Origin: CAZBGR01 sp964491535
GTDB taxonomy: Bacteria > Bacillota_I > Bacilli_A > RF39 > UBA660
Direction of reading: 5' to 3'
Assembly (NCBI GenBank): GCA_964491535.1
Contig: CAZBGR010000004.1
Location: 1-42,592, forward strand
DNA: 42,592 bases
The position numbers were made by a program, and so were the translations under genes. Below are positions 1-7,149 of the stretch, in pieces. The stretch's first letter is position 1. Every line of letters starts with the position of its first letter. The notes beneath the pieces were generated by a model. It was not told the origin of the DNA. It worked only from the letters and a program-made list of their open reading frames with translations, and did not search any database.

Positions 1-12
1 TTTTATTACTTT

Positions 13-1113
13 TTAAAACCGATTATCTTGATACTTACTAATATTTAAAAGAATCCCAATTCCTAAAAAGGTCATTAATAAGCTAGAACCTCCATAACTA
101 ATAAAAGGTAAAGTTATCCCAGTAACTGGTAACAACCCTATAACAACCATTAAATTAAGAATTGATTGAAAAGCAATTTGAAAAGTTATTCCAAAGGCTA
201 AATATTTAGCAAATAAATCATTAGTTTTAAAAGCAATAATAAAACCTCGATAAATAATAATGGCTAATAAAGAACAAACAATTAAGACTCCAAGAAAACC
301 TAATTCTTCACTAATAATAGAAAAAATAAAATCCGTTTGCGGTTCTGGTAAATAAAAATGCTTTTGAATTGAATTGCCTAACCCTAAACCTAATAACCCT
401 CCTGGTCCAATAGCAAATAAGGATTGAATTGTTTGAAACCCACTACCTAAGGGATCTGCCCAAGGATTTAAAAAAGATATAATGCGCTGAATTCGATAAG
501 GAGCAGCTAAAATTAAAATAGAAGCTGAAATTAAACCTAAGATTCCAATTCTTGTGAAAAAAGATAATTTTAAACCGGAAATAAATAATAAACCTATAAT
601 GGAAATTACCAAAACAACTCCCGTTCCAAAATCAGGTTGTAACATAATAAGGCCAAAAGTGAAAATAGTAATAATTAAAATAGGTAAAACACCTTTTTTT
701 ATATCTTTAATTAGTTTTCTATTATTAGTTAAATATTTAGCCGTAAAAATTATTAAACCTAATTTAGCAAATTCACTTGGTTGAATTCCAAAACCACCAA
801 TCGCAAACCAACTTCTAGAACCATTTCTAATAGTTCCTATCCCAGGGATTAATACTAAAATTAAAAGAAAAAAGCAAACGAGGAGAATGATGTTTGCTTT
901 GTTTAAATACTGTTTATAAGCTATTTTAGAAACGTTAATCATTAATATGGTGCTTAAGATAAGAAATAAACCTTGAGCTTTTAAATATCTAAAAGCATCA
1001 TTATATTTATAAGCTGCCCAAACGGAGGATGAAGAATAAATCATTAATAAACCAAATAATGATATAAGAATAACGGCCCCCAATAAGATTAAATCTATTT
1101 TTTTGTTAATCAT
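13..1113 (-). CDS. ftsW: SEDS-family peptidoglycan glycosyltransferase (FtsW/SpoVE)
   Basis: A 366-residue polytopic membrane protein of the FtsW/RodA/SpoVE (SEDS) family, which polymerises lipid II glycan strands together with a class B penicillin-binding protein. About ten hydrophobic segments are visible. Family signatures include the loop around 'GNSIQKHFYLPEPQTDFIF' and the C-terminal 'LPFISYGGSS'. I chose the ATG at 1113, which overlaps the mraY stop by one base and has GGAG about ten bases upstream; an ATG at 1122 sits too close to the GGAG. It is the last gene of the spoVD-murE-mraY-ftsW block, the position held by spoVE in Bacillus, so it may be the sporulation partner of SpoVD. Whether it is the division FtsW, SpoVE or both cannot be decided here. 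Family assignment is very secure. Confidence 0.93.
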   Translation of the reverse strand: MINKKIDLILLGAVILISLFGLLMIYSSSSVWAAYKYNDAFRYLKAQGLFLILSTILMINVSKIAYKQYLNKANIILLVCFFLLILVLIPGIGTIRNGSRSWFAIGGFGIQPSEFAKLGLIIFTAKYLTNNRKLIKDIKKGVLPILIITIFTFGLIMLQPDFGTGVVLVISIIGLLFISGLKLSFFTRIGILGLISASILILAAPYRIQRIISFLNPWADPLGSGFQTIQSLFAIGPGGLLGLGLGNSIQKHFYLPEPQTDFIFSIISEELGFLGVLIVCSLLAIIIYRGFIIAFKTNDLFAKYLAFGITFQIAFQSILNLMVVIGLLPVTGITLPFISYGGSSLLMTFLGIGILLNISKYQDNRF

Positions 1114-2105
1114 TAAATCCATACTCCAAAAGCAATTCCAGCCATTCCTAAAATAAAACCAACTACCCAAAAAAGTTTAACAATATCTGATTCATGCCAA
1201 CCTAATTTTTCAAAATGATGATGGAGCGGAGTCATTAAAAATATCTTTTTCCTTCTTAGTTTAACCGATATAATTTGAATAATATCGGTTAAGGTTTCAA
1301 TAACAAAAACACCAGCTACTACTACTAAAGTTAATTCGTGCTTTGTTAAAATAGCAATAGTTGCTAGAGTAGCGCCTAATGATAAAGAACCAATATCCCC
1401 CATAAATACCTTGGCCGGATAAGAATTATAAATTAAAAAACCAAGTAAGGAGCCTACTAAAACAAAACATAAAATAGCCATTTCCTCAAAACCGGCAATC
1501 CAACCTGAACCCCAACTTATTAAACCATAAGTTAAAAAAGCAATCGCTGCTAAACCGGCTGCCAAACCATCTAAACCATCACTAATATTAACCGCATTAG
1601 CAGAAGCCACTAACATAAATAAAATAAAAAAACCATAAAAGAAACCCATATTAATTTTTATACCTAAAGTATAAATATCTAAAACTGGTTCACCACCACT
1701 TTTCATATAAATAAAGAAAAAGATAAGCGCTACTAATAATTGAAGTAATAATTTTTGAATTTCAGTTAATCCTATATTATCTTTTCTTTTAATACTTAAA
1801 AGATCATCTACTAAACCAATCGCTGCATAACTCACAAAAACAAATAAAACAATTAAAAGATTATAACTAAAATCTAATTTACCCATCAAAAATAACACTA
1901 TAATAGAAATAAAAGTAGTTATAATAAAAATCGCTCCCCCCATTGTTGGAGTTCCTGCCTTTTGACGATGGGAAGCTGCTAAATAAATGCTTATTCGTTG
2001 TTTTACATTAAACCTTCTTAACAAAGGAATTAAAATTAAACCCAAAACAGCTGAAAAGATAAAACCAATCATTAAAGCTAGGACCGATTTAGCTAAAATT
2101 AACAT
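1113..2105 (-). CDS. mraY: Phospho-N-acetylmuramoyl-pentapeptide transferase
   Basis: MraY (330 residues) transfers phospho-MurNAc-pentapeptide from UDP to undecaprenyl phosphate at the inner face of the membrane, making lipid I. The family's cytoplasmic motifs are visible: the aspartates in 'LVDDLLSIKRK', 'NISDGLDGLAAG', 'FMGDIGSLSLGA' and the histidine motif 'PLHHHFEKLGW'. About ten transmembrane segments fit the fold. The ATG start at 2105 is preceded by GAGGTGAT, the form of ribosome site used by many genes here. It lies 9 bases after murE and overlaps ftsW by one base, so these genes are surely one operon. The usual neighbour murD is absent between mraY and ftsW. Confidence 0.97.
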   Translation of the reverse strand: MLILAKSVLALMIGFIFSAVLGLILIPLLRRFNVKQRISIYLAASHRQKAGTPTMGGAIFIITTFISIIVLFLMGKLDFSYNLLIVLFVFVSYAAIGLVDDLLSIKRKDNIGLTEIQKLLLQLLVALIFFFIYMKSGGEPVLDIYTLGIKINMGFFYGFFILFMLVASANAVNISDGLDGLAAGLAAIAFLTYGLISWGSGWIAGFEEMAILCFVLVGSLLGFLIYNSYPAKVFMGDIGSLSLGATLATIAILTKHELTLVVVAGVFVIETLTDIIQIISVKLRRKKIFLMTPLHHHFEKLGWHESDIVKLFWVVGFILGMAGIAFGVWI

Positions 2106-2114
2106 TTAATCACC

Positions 2115-3467
2115 TCATTTTATAATACTTAATACATATTCTTTATCATTATGATAAATCTTTTTAGAACCAATAATTTGATATCTTTCATGACCTTTAC
2201 CTAAAATCAAAAGGATATCATCTTTAGTTAATAAATGTAAACCATGCTTAATAGCTTTTTTTCGGTCAATAATTACTTGATAATTATTTTTTACATTTCC
2301 TTTTAACATATCATCAATAATAGTTTCAACCTCTTCAAACCTTGGATTATCACTAGTAATAATAACTTTATCACTTAAAGCCATCGCATAAAAAGTCATC
2401 AGACTTCGTTTACTTTTATCTCGGTTACCACCACATCCTATTATACTATAAAGATAACCTTTTGCCAATTTCTTAACAGCCTTTATTATATTAAAAACAG
2501 CATCTGGAGTATGAGCATAATCAATTATTACTTTTTTATCATTAAAGATAATAGTATCCATTCTTCCTGGAGGAGCTTTTAATAATGGTATTTTAGCAAT
2601 AATTATTTCTAAAGAAAAACCCATTTTAAATAAAACAATAATCATTGTCAACAGATTGTAAATATTATGTCTACCTATTAAAGGACTTTTAATAAGATAT
2701 TCTTGATTATTATAATTTAAAATAAAAGACGTTCCTTGATCATTTAACTCTTCTTTAGAAATAGTAAAATCACTTTCTTTAAAACCATAAGTAAGTACAT
2801 CACCATCCGTTATTATTTTAGCTTGATAAGGATCATCATTATTAATAATAGCTAAACCATCATTAGTAATCATTTTAAATAGTTTAGCTTTACTAGCTAT
2901 ATAATCATCTAAATGATAATGAAAATCTAAATGCTCACTTGATAAATTAGTAAAAATAGCATAATTAAACTTTAATCCTTTAACTCGACCTAACTTTAAA
3001 GCATGACTACTTACCTCCATCACCACATATTTAATTTTTTCCTTTTTGGCTTGAAGTAATAATTGATAAAGAGTTAATAAATCAGGAGTAGTATGATTTA
3101 ACTTCATTATTTTATCTTTAAGGTAAAAACCTAAAGTTCCAATATAAGCTGTATCTATATTTAGTTTGTTTAACATTTGATATAGTAAATAACAACTAGT
3201 TGTCTTCCCATTTGTCCCTGTAACCCCAATTAATATTAAACTAGCTAATTTAGCTTGATAATATTCTTTAAAATACTCTTCTAAATACTTTTGAGTGTCA
3301 CTAACATAAATAGTAGGAACCTTAAAAATTCCTCGTTCAACAATTACTTTACAAGCCCCTTTTTTAATAGCATCATCTACATAATCATGACCATCACTCT
3401 TAAGACCAGGTAAAGCAATAAAGGTATCTCCTTTCTTAATTAATCTAGAATCACTTTTAATTTTCAC
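2115..3467 (-). CDS. murE: UDP-MurNAc-tripeptide synthetase (meso-DAP type)
   Basis: MurE (450 residues) ligates the third amino acid onto UDP-MurNAc-L-Ala-D-Glu in the cytoplasm. Visible motifs are the N-terminal UDP-binding domain with 'DGHDYVDDAI', the ATP loop 'GVTGTNGKTTS' near residue 80, 'NLSSEHLDFH', and 'DYAHTPD'. The substrate signature 'SDNPRFEE' marks enzymes that add meso-diaminopimelate rather than lysine. The start is a GTG at 3467, overlapping the last codons of the spoVD 3' fragment; a GAGG lies about ten bases upstream. Read-through from the spoVD promoter would be cut by the inserted element upstream, so murE-mraY-ftsW may depend on transcription from within the element or from internal promoters that I could not find. 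Confidence 0.96.
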   Translation of the reverse strand: MKIKSDSRLIKKGDTFIALPGLKSDGHDYVDDAIKKGACKVIVERGIFKVPTIYVSDTQKYLEEYFKEYYQAKLASLILIGVTGTNGKTTSCYLLYQMLNKLNIDTAYIGTLGFYLKDKIMKLNHTTPDLLTLYQLLLQAKKEKIKYVVMEVSSHALKLGRVKGLKFNYAIFTNLSSEHLDFHYHLDDYIASKAKLFKMITNDGLAIINNDDPYQAKIITDGDVLTYGFKESDFTISKEELNDQGTSFILNYNNQEYLIKSPLIGRHNIYNLLTMIIVLFKMGFSLEIIIAKIPLLKAPPGRMDTIIFNDKKVIIDYAHTPDAVFNIIKAVKKLAKGYLYSIIGCGGNRDKSKRSLMTFYAMALSDKVIITSDNPRFEEVETIIDDMLKGNVKNNYQVIIDRKKAIKHGLHLLTKDDILLILGKGHERYQIIGSKKIYHNDKEYVLSIIK

Positions 3468-4152
3468 CTAATAACAACCTCACTTTCGCCCCTTCTTCAA
3501 TCCGTTCTTTAGCCCTTGGTGATTGTTCAATAATCTTATGACCACTACCACTATATTCAAGTTGAAAGTTCTTTAATAAGGAAATTGCTTCATCTCTATC
3601 TAACCCAACAACATTTGGAACCGAGTAATATTTTTTATCCAACCAATTATATTCCATCTCAAGCCCCCCTTCTCTTTTTTCTATCTTTAAAGCATTAATA
3701 GCATCTATCATAATTGTTTTAGCAATCGGGGCAGCTACTACCCCACCATATTGAACAACCCCTTTGGCATTATCAATCGCTACATAAACCACTAACTGAG
3801 GATCATCTGCTGGTAAAAATCCAATAAAAGATAAAATATAATTACCGACCATATAAACCCCTTGATGGACCTTTTGAGCGGTCCCCGTTTTACCACCGAC
3901 TCGATAACCATCAAGATAAGAAGGTCTTCCAGTCCCTTTAGCAACAACGCTTTCTAAAGTGTCCCTAACTTGTTTACTAATTTCTTCATCGATTACTTTT
4001 CTTCTTAATTTCTTTTTATGCTCTTGAATAATAGTATTGGTTTCTGGTTCTAATAATCTTTTAACAATATATGGTTGATATAAATAACCACCATTAATCG
4101 CTGCACTAACGGCTGTTACTTGTTGAATAGGAGTAACAGATACTCCTTGCCC
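3457..4152 (-). CDS. spoVD: SpoVD-type penicillin-binding protein, 3' part (split gene)
   Basis: This is the distal 231 codons of a class B penicillin-binding protein whose proximal part lies at 7150-8364. It opens at the attachment core with 'GQGVSVTPIQQ' and carries the third active-site motif KTGT (residue 493 of the joined protein, at about 3888), the rest of the transpeptidase fold, and one C-terminal PASTA domain (about residues 575-636, starting 'YYSVPNVVGL'). A single PASTA domain and the place just upstream of murE are typical of SpoVD rather than PBP2B. As it stands it has no start: an in-frame TAA inside the element (4156-4158) precedes it, and the first internal ATG (3852) would make only a 131-residue tail lacking KTGT. 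There are no stops or frameshifts, so the fragment is not decayed. Confidence 0.92.
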   Translation of the reverse strand, partial: GQGVSVTPIQQVTAVSAAINGGYLYQPYIVKRLLEPETNTIIQEHKKKLRRKVIDEEISKQVRDTLESVVAKGTGRPSYLDGYRVGGKTGTAQKVHQGVYMVGNYILSFIGFLPADDPQLVVYVAIDNAKGVVQYGGVVAAPIAKTIMIDAINALKIEKREGGLEMEYNWLDKKYYSVPNVVGLDRDEAISLLKNFQLEYSGSGHKIIEQSPRAKERIEEGAKVRLLLGEN

Positions 4153-4171
4153 TATTTATGTTTTGTAAGAG
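4142..4171. repeat. Left junction (att half-site) of the spoVD element
   Basis: The 11-bp core ACTCCTTGCCC (4142-4152) is shared with 7139-7149. Bases 4160-4171 (GTTTTGTAAGAG) form the element-side arm, which is the inverted repeat of 7129-7140 with one mismatch. The recombinase stop codon is only ten bases inside this arm, a common arrangement for serine integrases. Confidence 0.85.
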
Positions 4172-4180
4172 TTATTTTTA

Positions 4181-5767
4181 TTAAAAAATATATTCTATTA
4201 TTTTAGACTCAGAATCTTGATAAATTATTTCTAGTTTATTATTTTTACTATCAACTATTATCTTATCAATAAAAATATTAACGTATCTTTTAAGATAATT
4301 ACTTATCTTCATATTGCTTTTTAAATTATCTTTAATAGTGTTTAATTGATTATTTATAATATCCTTTTTATTTATTTTAATCAATAACTTTTTAATATCC
4401 TTTTTAATAATAGTTATTTCTTTTTTTAATTCATTATTTCTTTCATAAAATTCAAGCTTATCAATGATCTTTTCTGTTAATAAGGTTAATAATTGTCTTT
4501 TTTCAATAGCAAGTTTTTTTAGCTTAAAGTTTTTTAAAGTTAATTCATCCTTAATATCATTATTATTTAATAGGATTTCATATTTATTTAGCATATCTTT
4601 TATAATATAATTTTTATCTAAACACTCACTCTCAATAAGATTAATAACTAGCTGATTTAATTTCACTTCATTTAGCTTTAATCCGGCACAACCCTTTTTA
4701 CCATGTCTTACATATTTGTTACAACACCAAACGGTATTATGCTTCCTATTACCAGACCCACATCTAATATATATTGAATTATGCTCCTTACATTTTATAA
4801 TCCCAGTATATACATAATCATATCTAGTTATAATATTTGAGTTTCTATCTTTTTGATATTTTTTTTGTCTTCCTTTATAAATATTATTAGCTAAATCCCA
4901 TAATTCTTCTGAAACAATAGCAGGAATATTTTTATCTTTATAAATAATCCAATCACTAAACTTTAAGGCCCTTTTCTTGCTAGTTTTATAATCTTCTATA
5001 TAACTTTTATTTCCACAATAATATCCTTTATATTTAGGATTAGTTAACATTCTAGCTAAGACATTACCATTAAATCTTTTCCCTATTCTATTTGTATATC
5101 CTTTTTGATAGAGAATATCTGATATTTTTTCAAACCCATATTTATTAGTAGCATACAGCGAAAACAATAATTCTATTATTTTCCTTTTGTTTTCATCTAT
5201 TTTTAGTTTCCCTTTCGCTTTTAGATAACCAGTATGATTATTTCCGCCTAAAACATTACCCTTTGCCATACTTCTCTTAAGACCAAATTTAACTCTTTCT
5301 GATAATTTTCTTACCTCTTCTTGAGCAATACTACTCATAATTGCTAACCTAAGTTCCGAATCGGCATTTATGGTATTTATATTATCTGATAAAAAATATA
5401 CTGCTACTCCATAAGTTAATAATTTTGTTGTATATTTTAGACTATCAATCGTATTCCTAGAAAACCTCGATATTTCTTTAGTTAAAATTAAATCAAATTT
5501 ATTATTTTTAGCATCATCAATCATCTTTAAAAAACTAACTCTATTATTAATGCTAAGCCCTGAAATTCCTTCATCAATATAACTATCTATATAAGTCCAA
5601 TTAACGTTATTAGCGATATATTCCTCAAAATAAGATTTTTGATTTACTAAAGAATTTAATTGTTCATCTTTATCAGTTGACACACGAGCATAATAAACTA
5701 CTCGAAGCTTTAAATCATAAATACTAATCCCAGTTGATAAAGTCTTCCTTGTTTCATATAAATTCAT
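4181..5767 (-). CDS. Large serine recombinase (site-specific integrase/excisionase)
   Basis: A 528-residue large serine recombinase. The N-terminal resolvase domain carries 'YYARVSTDKDEQ' with the catalytic serine at about residue 30 and the arginine-rich 'EISRFSRNTIDSL'. A recombinase domain follows ('YKGYYCGNKSY', 'IPAIVSEELWDLAN'). Then comes a zinc-ribbon-like cysteine cluster ('GIIKCKEHNS', 'WCCNKYVRHGKKGCAG'). A lysine-rich coiled coil fills about residues 385-480, as in integrases that use it to control direction. Such enzymes join attP and attB and, with a small directionality factor, reverse the reaction. The ATG at 5767 has GGAG that overlaps the stop of the upstream small ORF. It sits inside the element that splits spoVD and is the obvious agent for its movement. 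It resembles SpoIVCA functionally. Confidence 0.95.
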   Translation of the reverse strand: MNLYETRKTLSTGISIYDLKLRVVYYARVSTDKDEQLNSLVNQKSYFEEYIANNVNWTYIDSYIDEGISGLSINNRVSFLKMIDDAKNNKFDLILTKEISRFSRNTIDSLKYTTKLLTYGVAVYFLSDNINTINADSELRLAIMSSIAQEEVRKLSERVKFGLKRSMAKGNVLGGNNHTGYLKAKGKLKIDENKRKIIELLFSLYATNKYGFEKISDILYQKGYTNRIGKRFNGNVLARMLTNPKYKGYYCGNKSYIEDYKTSKKRALKFSDWIIYKDKNIPAIVSEELWDLANNIYKGRQKKYQKDRNSNIITRYDYVYTGIIKCKEHNSIYIRCGSGNRKHNTVWCCNKYVRHGKKGCAGLKLNEVKLNQLVINLIESECLDKNYIIKDMLNKYEILLNNNDIKDELTLKNFKLKKLAIEKRQLLTLLTEKIIDKLEFYERNNELKKEITIIKKDIKKLLIKINKKDIINNQLNTIKDNLKSNMKISNYLKRYVNIFIDKIIVDSKNNKLEIIYQDSESKIIEYIF

Positions 5768-5777
5768 TCCCTTCTCC

Positions 5778-5888
5778 TCAACTAGATAGTAATAACTGTT
5801 CCATCGCCTTAAATATTTTATAAGAAATTATATTATCTGTATATAGATTTTCATTTAAAATCAGCATAATTTTTATATTTTGATTCAT
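5778..5888 (-). CDS. Small ORF (36 codons) coupled to the recombinase
   Basis: A short ORF with a very good ribosome site (AGGAGG, five bases from ATG at 5888). Its TGA stop overlaps the GGAG that serves the recombinase, so the two are probably translationally coupled. The product begins MNQNIKIMLILNEN and ends in KAMEQLLLSS; no domain is recognised. It could be a leader peptide, or a directionality factor for the recombinase, since such factors are small and often encoded next to it. Function is unknown; the coding call rests on the ribosome site and spacing. Confidence 0.6.
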   Translation of the reverse strand: MNQNIKIMLILNENLYTDNIISYKIFKAMEQLLLSS

Positions 5889-5923
5889 CCTTACCTCCTA
5901 TTAAATGATATTTAATGTAATTT

Positions 5924-5953
5924 AAAAAAGACTATTGTTTATTCGACAACAGT
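5924..5953 (-). terminator. Intrinsic terminator after the RhuM-family gene
   Basis: On the minus strand GACTGTTG pairs with CAATAGTC (8 bp, one G-U) around a nine-base loop, followed by six T residues. It separates the RhuM-family gene from the small ORF and recombinase, so the latter likely need their own promoter. Confidence 0.7.
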
Positions 5954-6005
5954 CAATAATAGCTTATGTTTTTTATTAAGTATTTTAGGTCTTAATACTA
6001 TTAAT

Positions 6006-7013
6006 TTATTTATTTTGATTTTCTTCTATTTCATTTATCATTTTATCAAAATCTGATATATATTTTTGTTCTTGGATGACATGATATTTATTATATTCAT
6101 CTGCTGCCTTTTGTTTAGCTATTTCGTGTGATATTCTACCTTTACTTTCTAAAATATCATACATATTTATTTTAAGTAGTAAATTTAAACTTTTCACCCA
6201 ATCTTTCATTTTCATTACGACTTGTCTTTTCGCTCTATTTTCAGCTAAATCAATATACATATTAACAATATCTTGAAGAGATTTTAATTCTTCAATCGAT
6301 AAATAATTTTTAGCAATCACTATATCACTCTTTAATATTCTTCCCTTTGGGGCATTTTCCCAAGTTGTCAGCCCCATATTTTCTTTCTTACTATTTACCC
6401 TCTCATATATAATTTCAGCAGCCGTTTGTTTAGTAATCGCATAATGAAATTTATTTTGAATTATTTTATAAAAATTATTTGTAATTTCACTGTCTTTTCG
6501 GTAATCAATACTGCAAGTTTTAAAAATATCTGTAATTTGCTGATAAAACCTTCTCTCAGAAGTTCTAATTTCTTTAATCTCTTCTAATAATCTTATAAAA
6601 TAATCAGGGCCATATTTAGGCTTGTTTATAAGTTGTTCTTTATTTAAAGCATAACCTTTAATCATATATGATTTTAATATTTCAGTAGCCCATTGCCTAA
6701 ATTTAGTAGCTTCTTTAGAGTTTACCCTATATCCAACAGCTATTATTACATCTAAATTATAAAATTTAGTTTCTCTTTTAACGGTTCTTTTTCCTTCTTT
6801 TTGAACTTGTCGAAATTTTCGACAACTTGAATTTTCATTTAATTCTTCTGTAGCATAAATATCTTGTAAATGATGAATAATAGTATTATGTTTTACATTA
6901 AACAAAGAAGCCATCCTCTTTTGAGATAACCACAAAGTATCATAATCAAAAAGAGCTTCTATTTTAATGTTGCCATCTGGAGTTTCATATATTATAACGT
7001 CACTATTTTTCAT
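6006..7013 (-). CDS. RhuM-family DNA-binding protein
   Basis: A 335-residue protein of the RhuM family, first named in a Salmonella pathogenicity island and common on phages, genomic islands and next to restriction systems; its biochemical role is not established. The N-terminal part ('IKIEALFDYDTLWLSQKRMASLF...HNTIIHHLQDIYATEELNENS') matches the family, with a helix-turn-helix-like segment. 'YNLDVIIAVGYRVNSKEATKFRQWAT' is the classic family signature. The ATG at 7013 is preceded by AAGGAG at eight bases; the GTG at 7022 touches the GGAG and is unlikely. It is the only cargo gene of the spoVD element and is followed by its own terminator. Confidence 0.88.
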   Translation of the reverse strand: MKNSDVIIYETPDGNIKIEALFDYDTLWLSQKRMASLFNVKHNTIIHHLQDIYATEELNENSSCRKFRQVQKEGKRTVKRETKFYNLDVIIAVGYRVNSKEATKFRQWATEILKSYMIKGYALNKEQLINKPKYGPDYFIRLLEEIKEIRTSERRFYQQITDIFKTCSIDYRKDSEITNNFYKIIQNKFHYAITKQTAAEIIYERVNSKKENMGLTTWENAPKGRILKSDIVIAKNYLSIEELKSLQDIVNMYIDLAENRAKRQVVMKMKDWVKSLNLLLKINMYDILESKGRISHEIAKQKAADEYNKYHVIQEQKYISDFDKMINEIEENQNK

Positions 7014-7128
7014 CTGAATCACTCCTTATTTTTTTTCTTATCCTTATTTTATCATATATCAAAACTAAAATATACTTTTTAACTAGTTAAAAAAACTAGC
7101 TTATCAAGTTTTATAATTAATTTTATAT

Positions 7129-7149
7129 CTCTTAGAAAACTCCTTGCCC
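7129..7149. repeat. Right junction (att half-site) of the spoVD element
   Basis: Element-side arm CTCTTAGAAAAC (7129-7140) runs into the shared core, which occupies 7139-7149. Together with 4160-4171 the arm rebuilds a dyad whose centre is the CC near the core's end. The spoVD reading frame hits a stop two codons past the core (GTT TTC TAA), truncating the protein. Confidence 0.85.

Larger units (their letters stand above)
4142..7149. mobile_element. Serine-recombinase intervening element splitting spoVD
   Basis: A 2,997-bp element (core to core) sits inside spoVD. Its ends are copies of the 11-bp direct repeat ACTCCTTGCCC at 4142-4152 and 7139-7149. It encodes, all on the spoVD strand, a large serine recombinase, a coupled 36-codon ORF and a RhuM-family protein. 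Joining the two copies gives codons reading TSFGQGVSVTP, a conserved class B PBP motif, and a continuous 636-codon gene, close to my recollection of B. subtilis SpoVD at about 646 residues. The reconstructed element-side site has 12-bp arms (7129-7140 and 4160-4171) that are inverted repeats at 11 of 12 positions. The architecture matches the skin element of sigK in miniature. That excision occurs, or is tied to sporulation, is inferred. Confidence 0.9.

Noticed and set aside
554..784. Plus-strand ORF within ftsW, and similar ones at 11327-11542, 14414-14806, 20822-21106, 24722-24916
   Set aside because: Antisense to well-identified genes or covering a promoter region, with no family pattern and no good ribosome sites.
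7079..7090. Perfect 12-bp palindrome TTAACTAGTTAA inside the element
   Set aside because: Short and AT-rich; it may be a site for the RhuM-family protein, but nothing else supports this.
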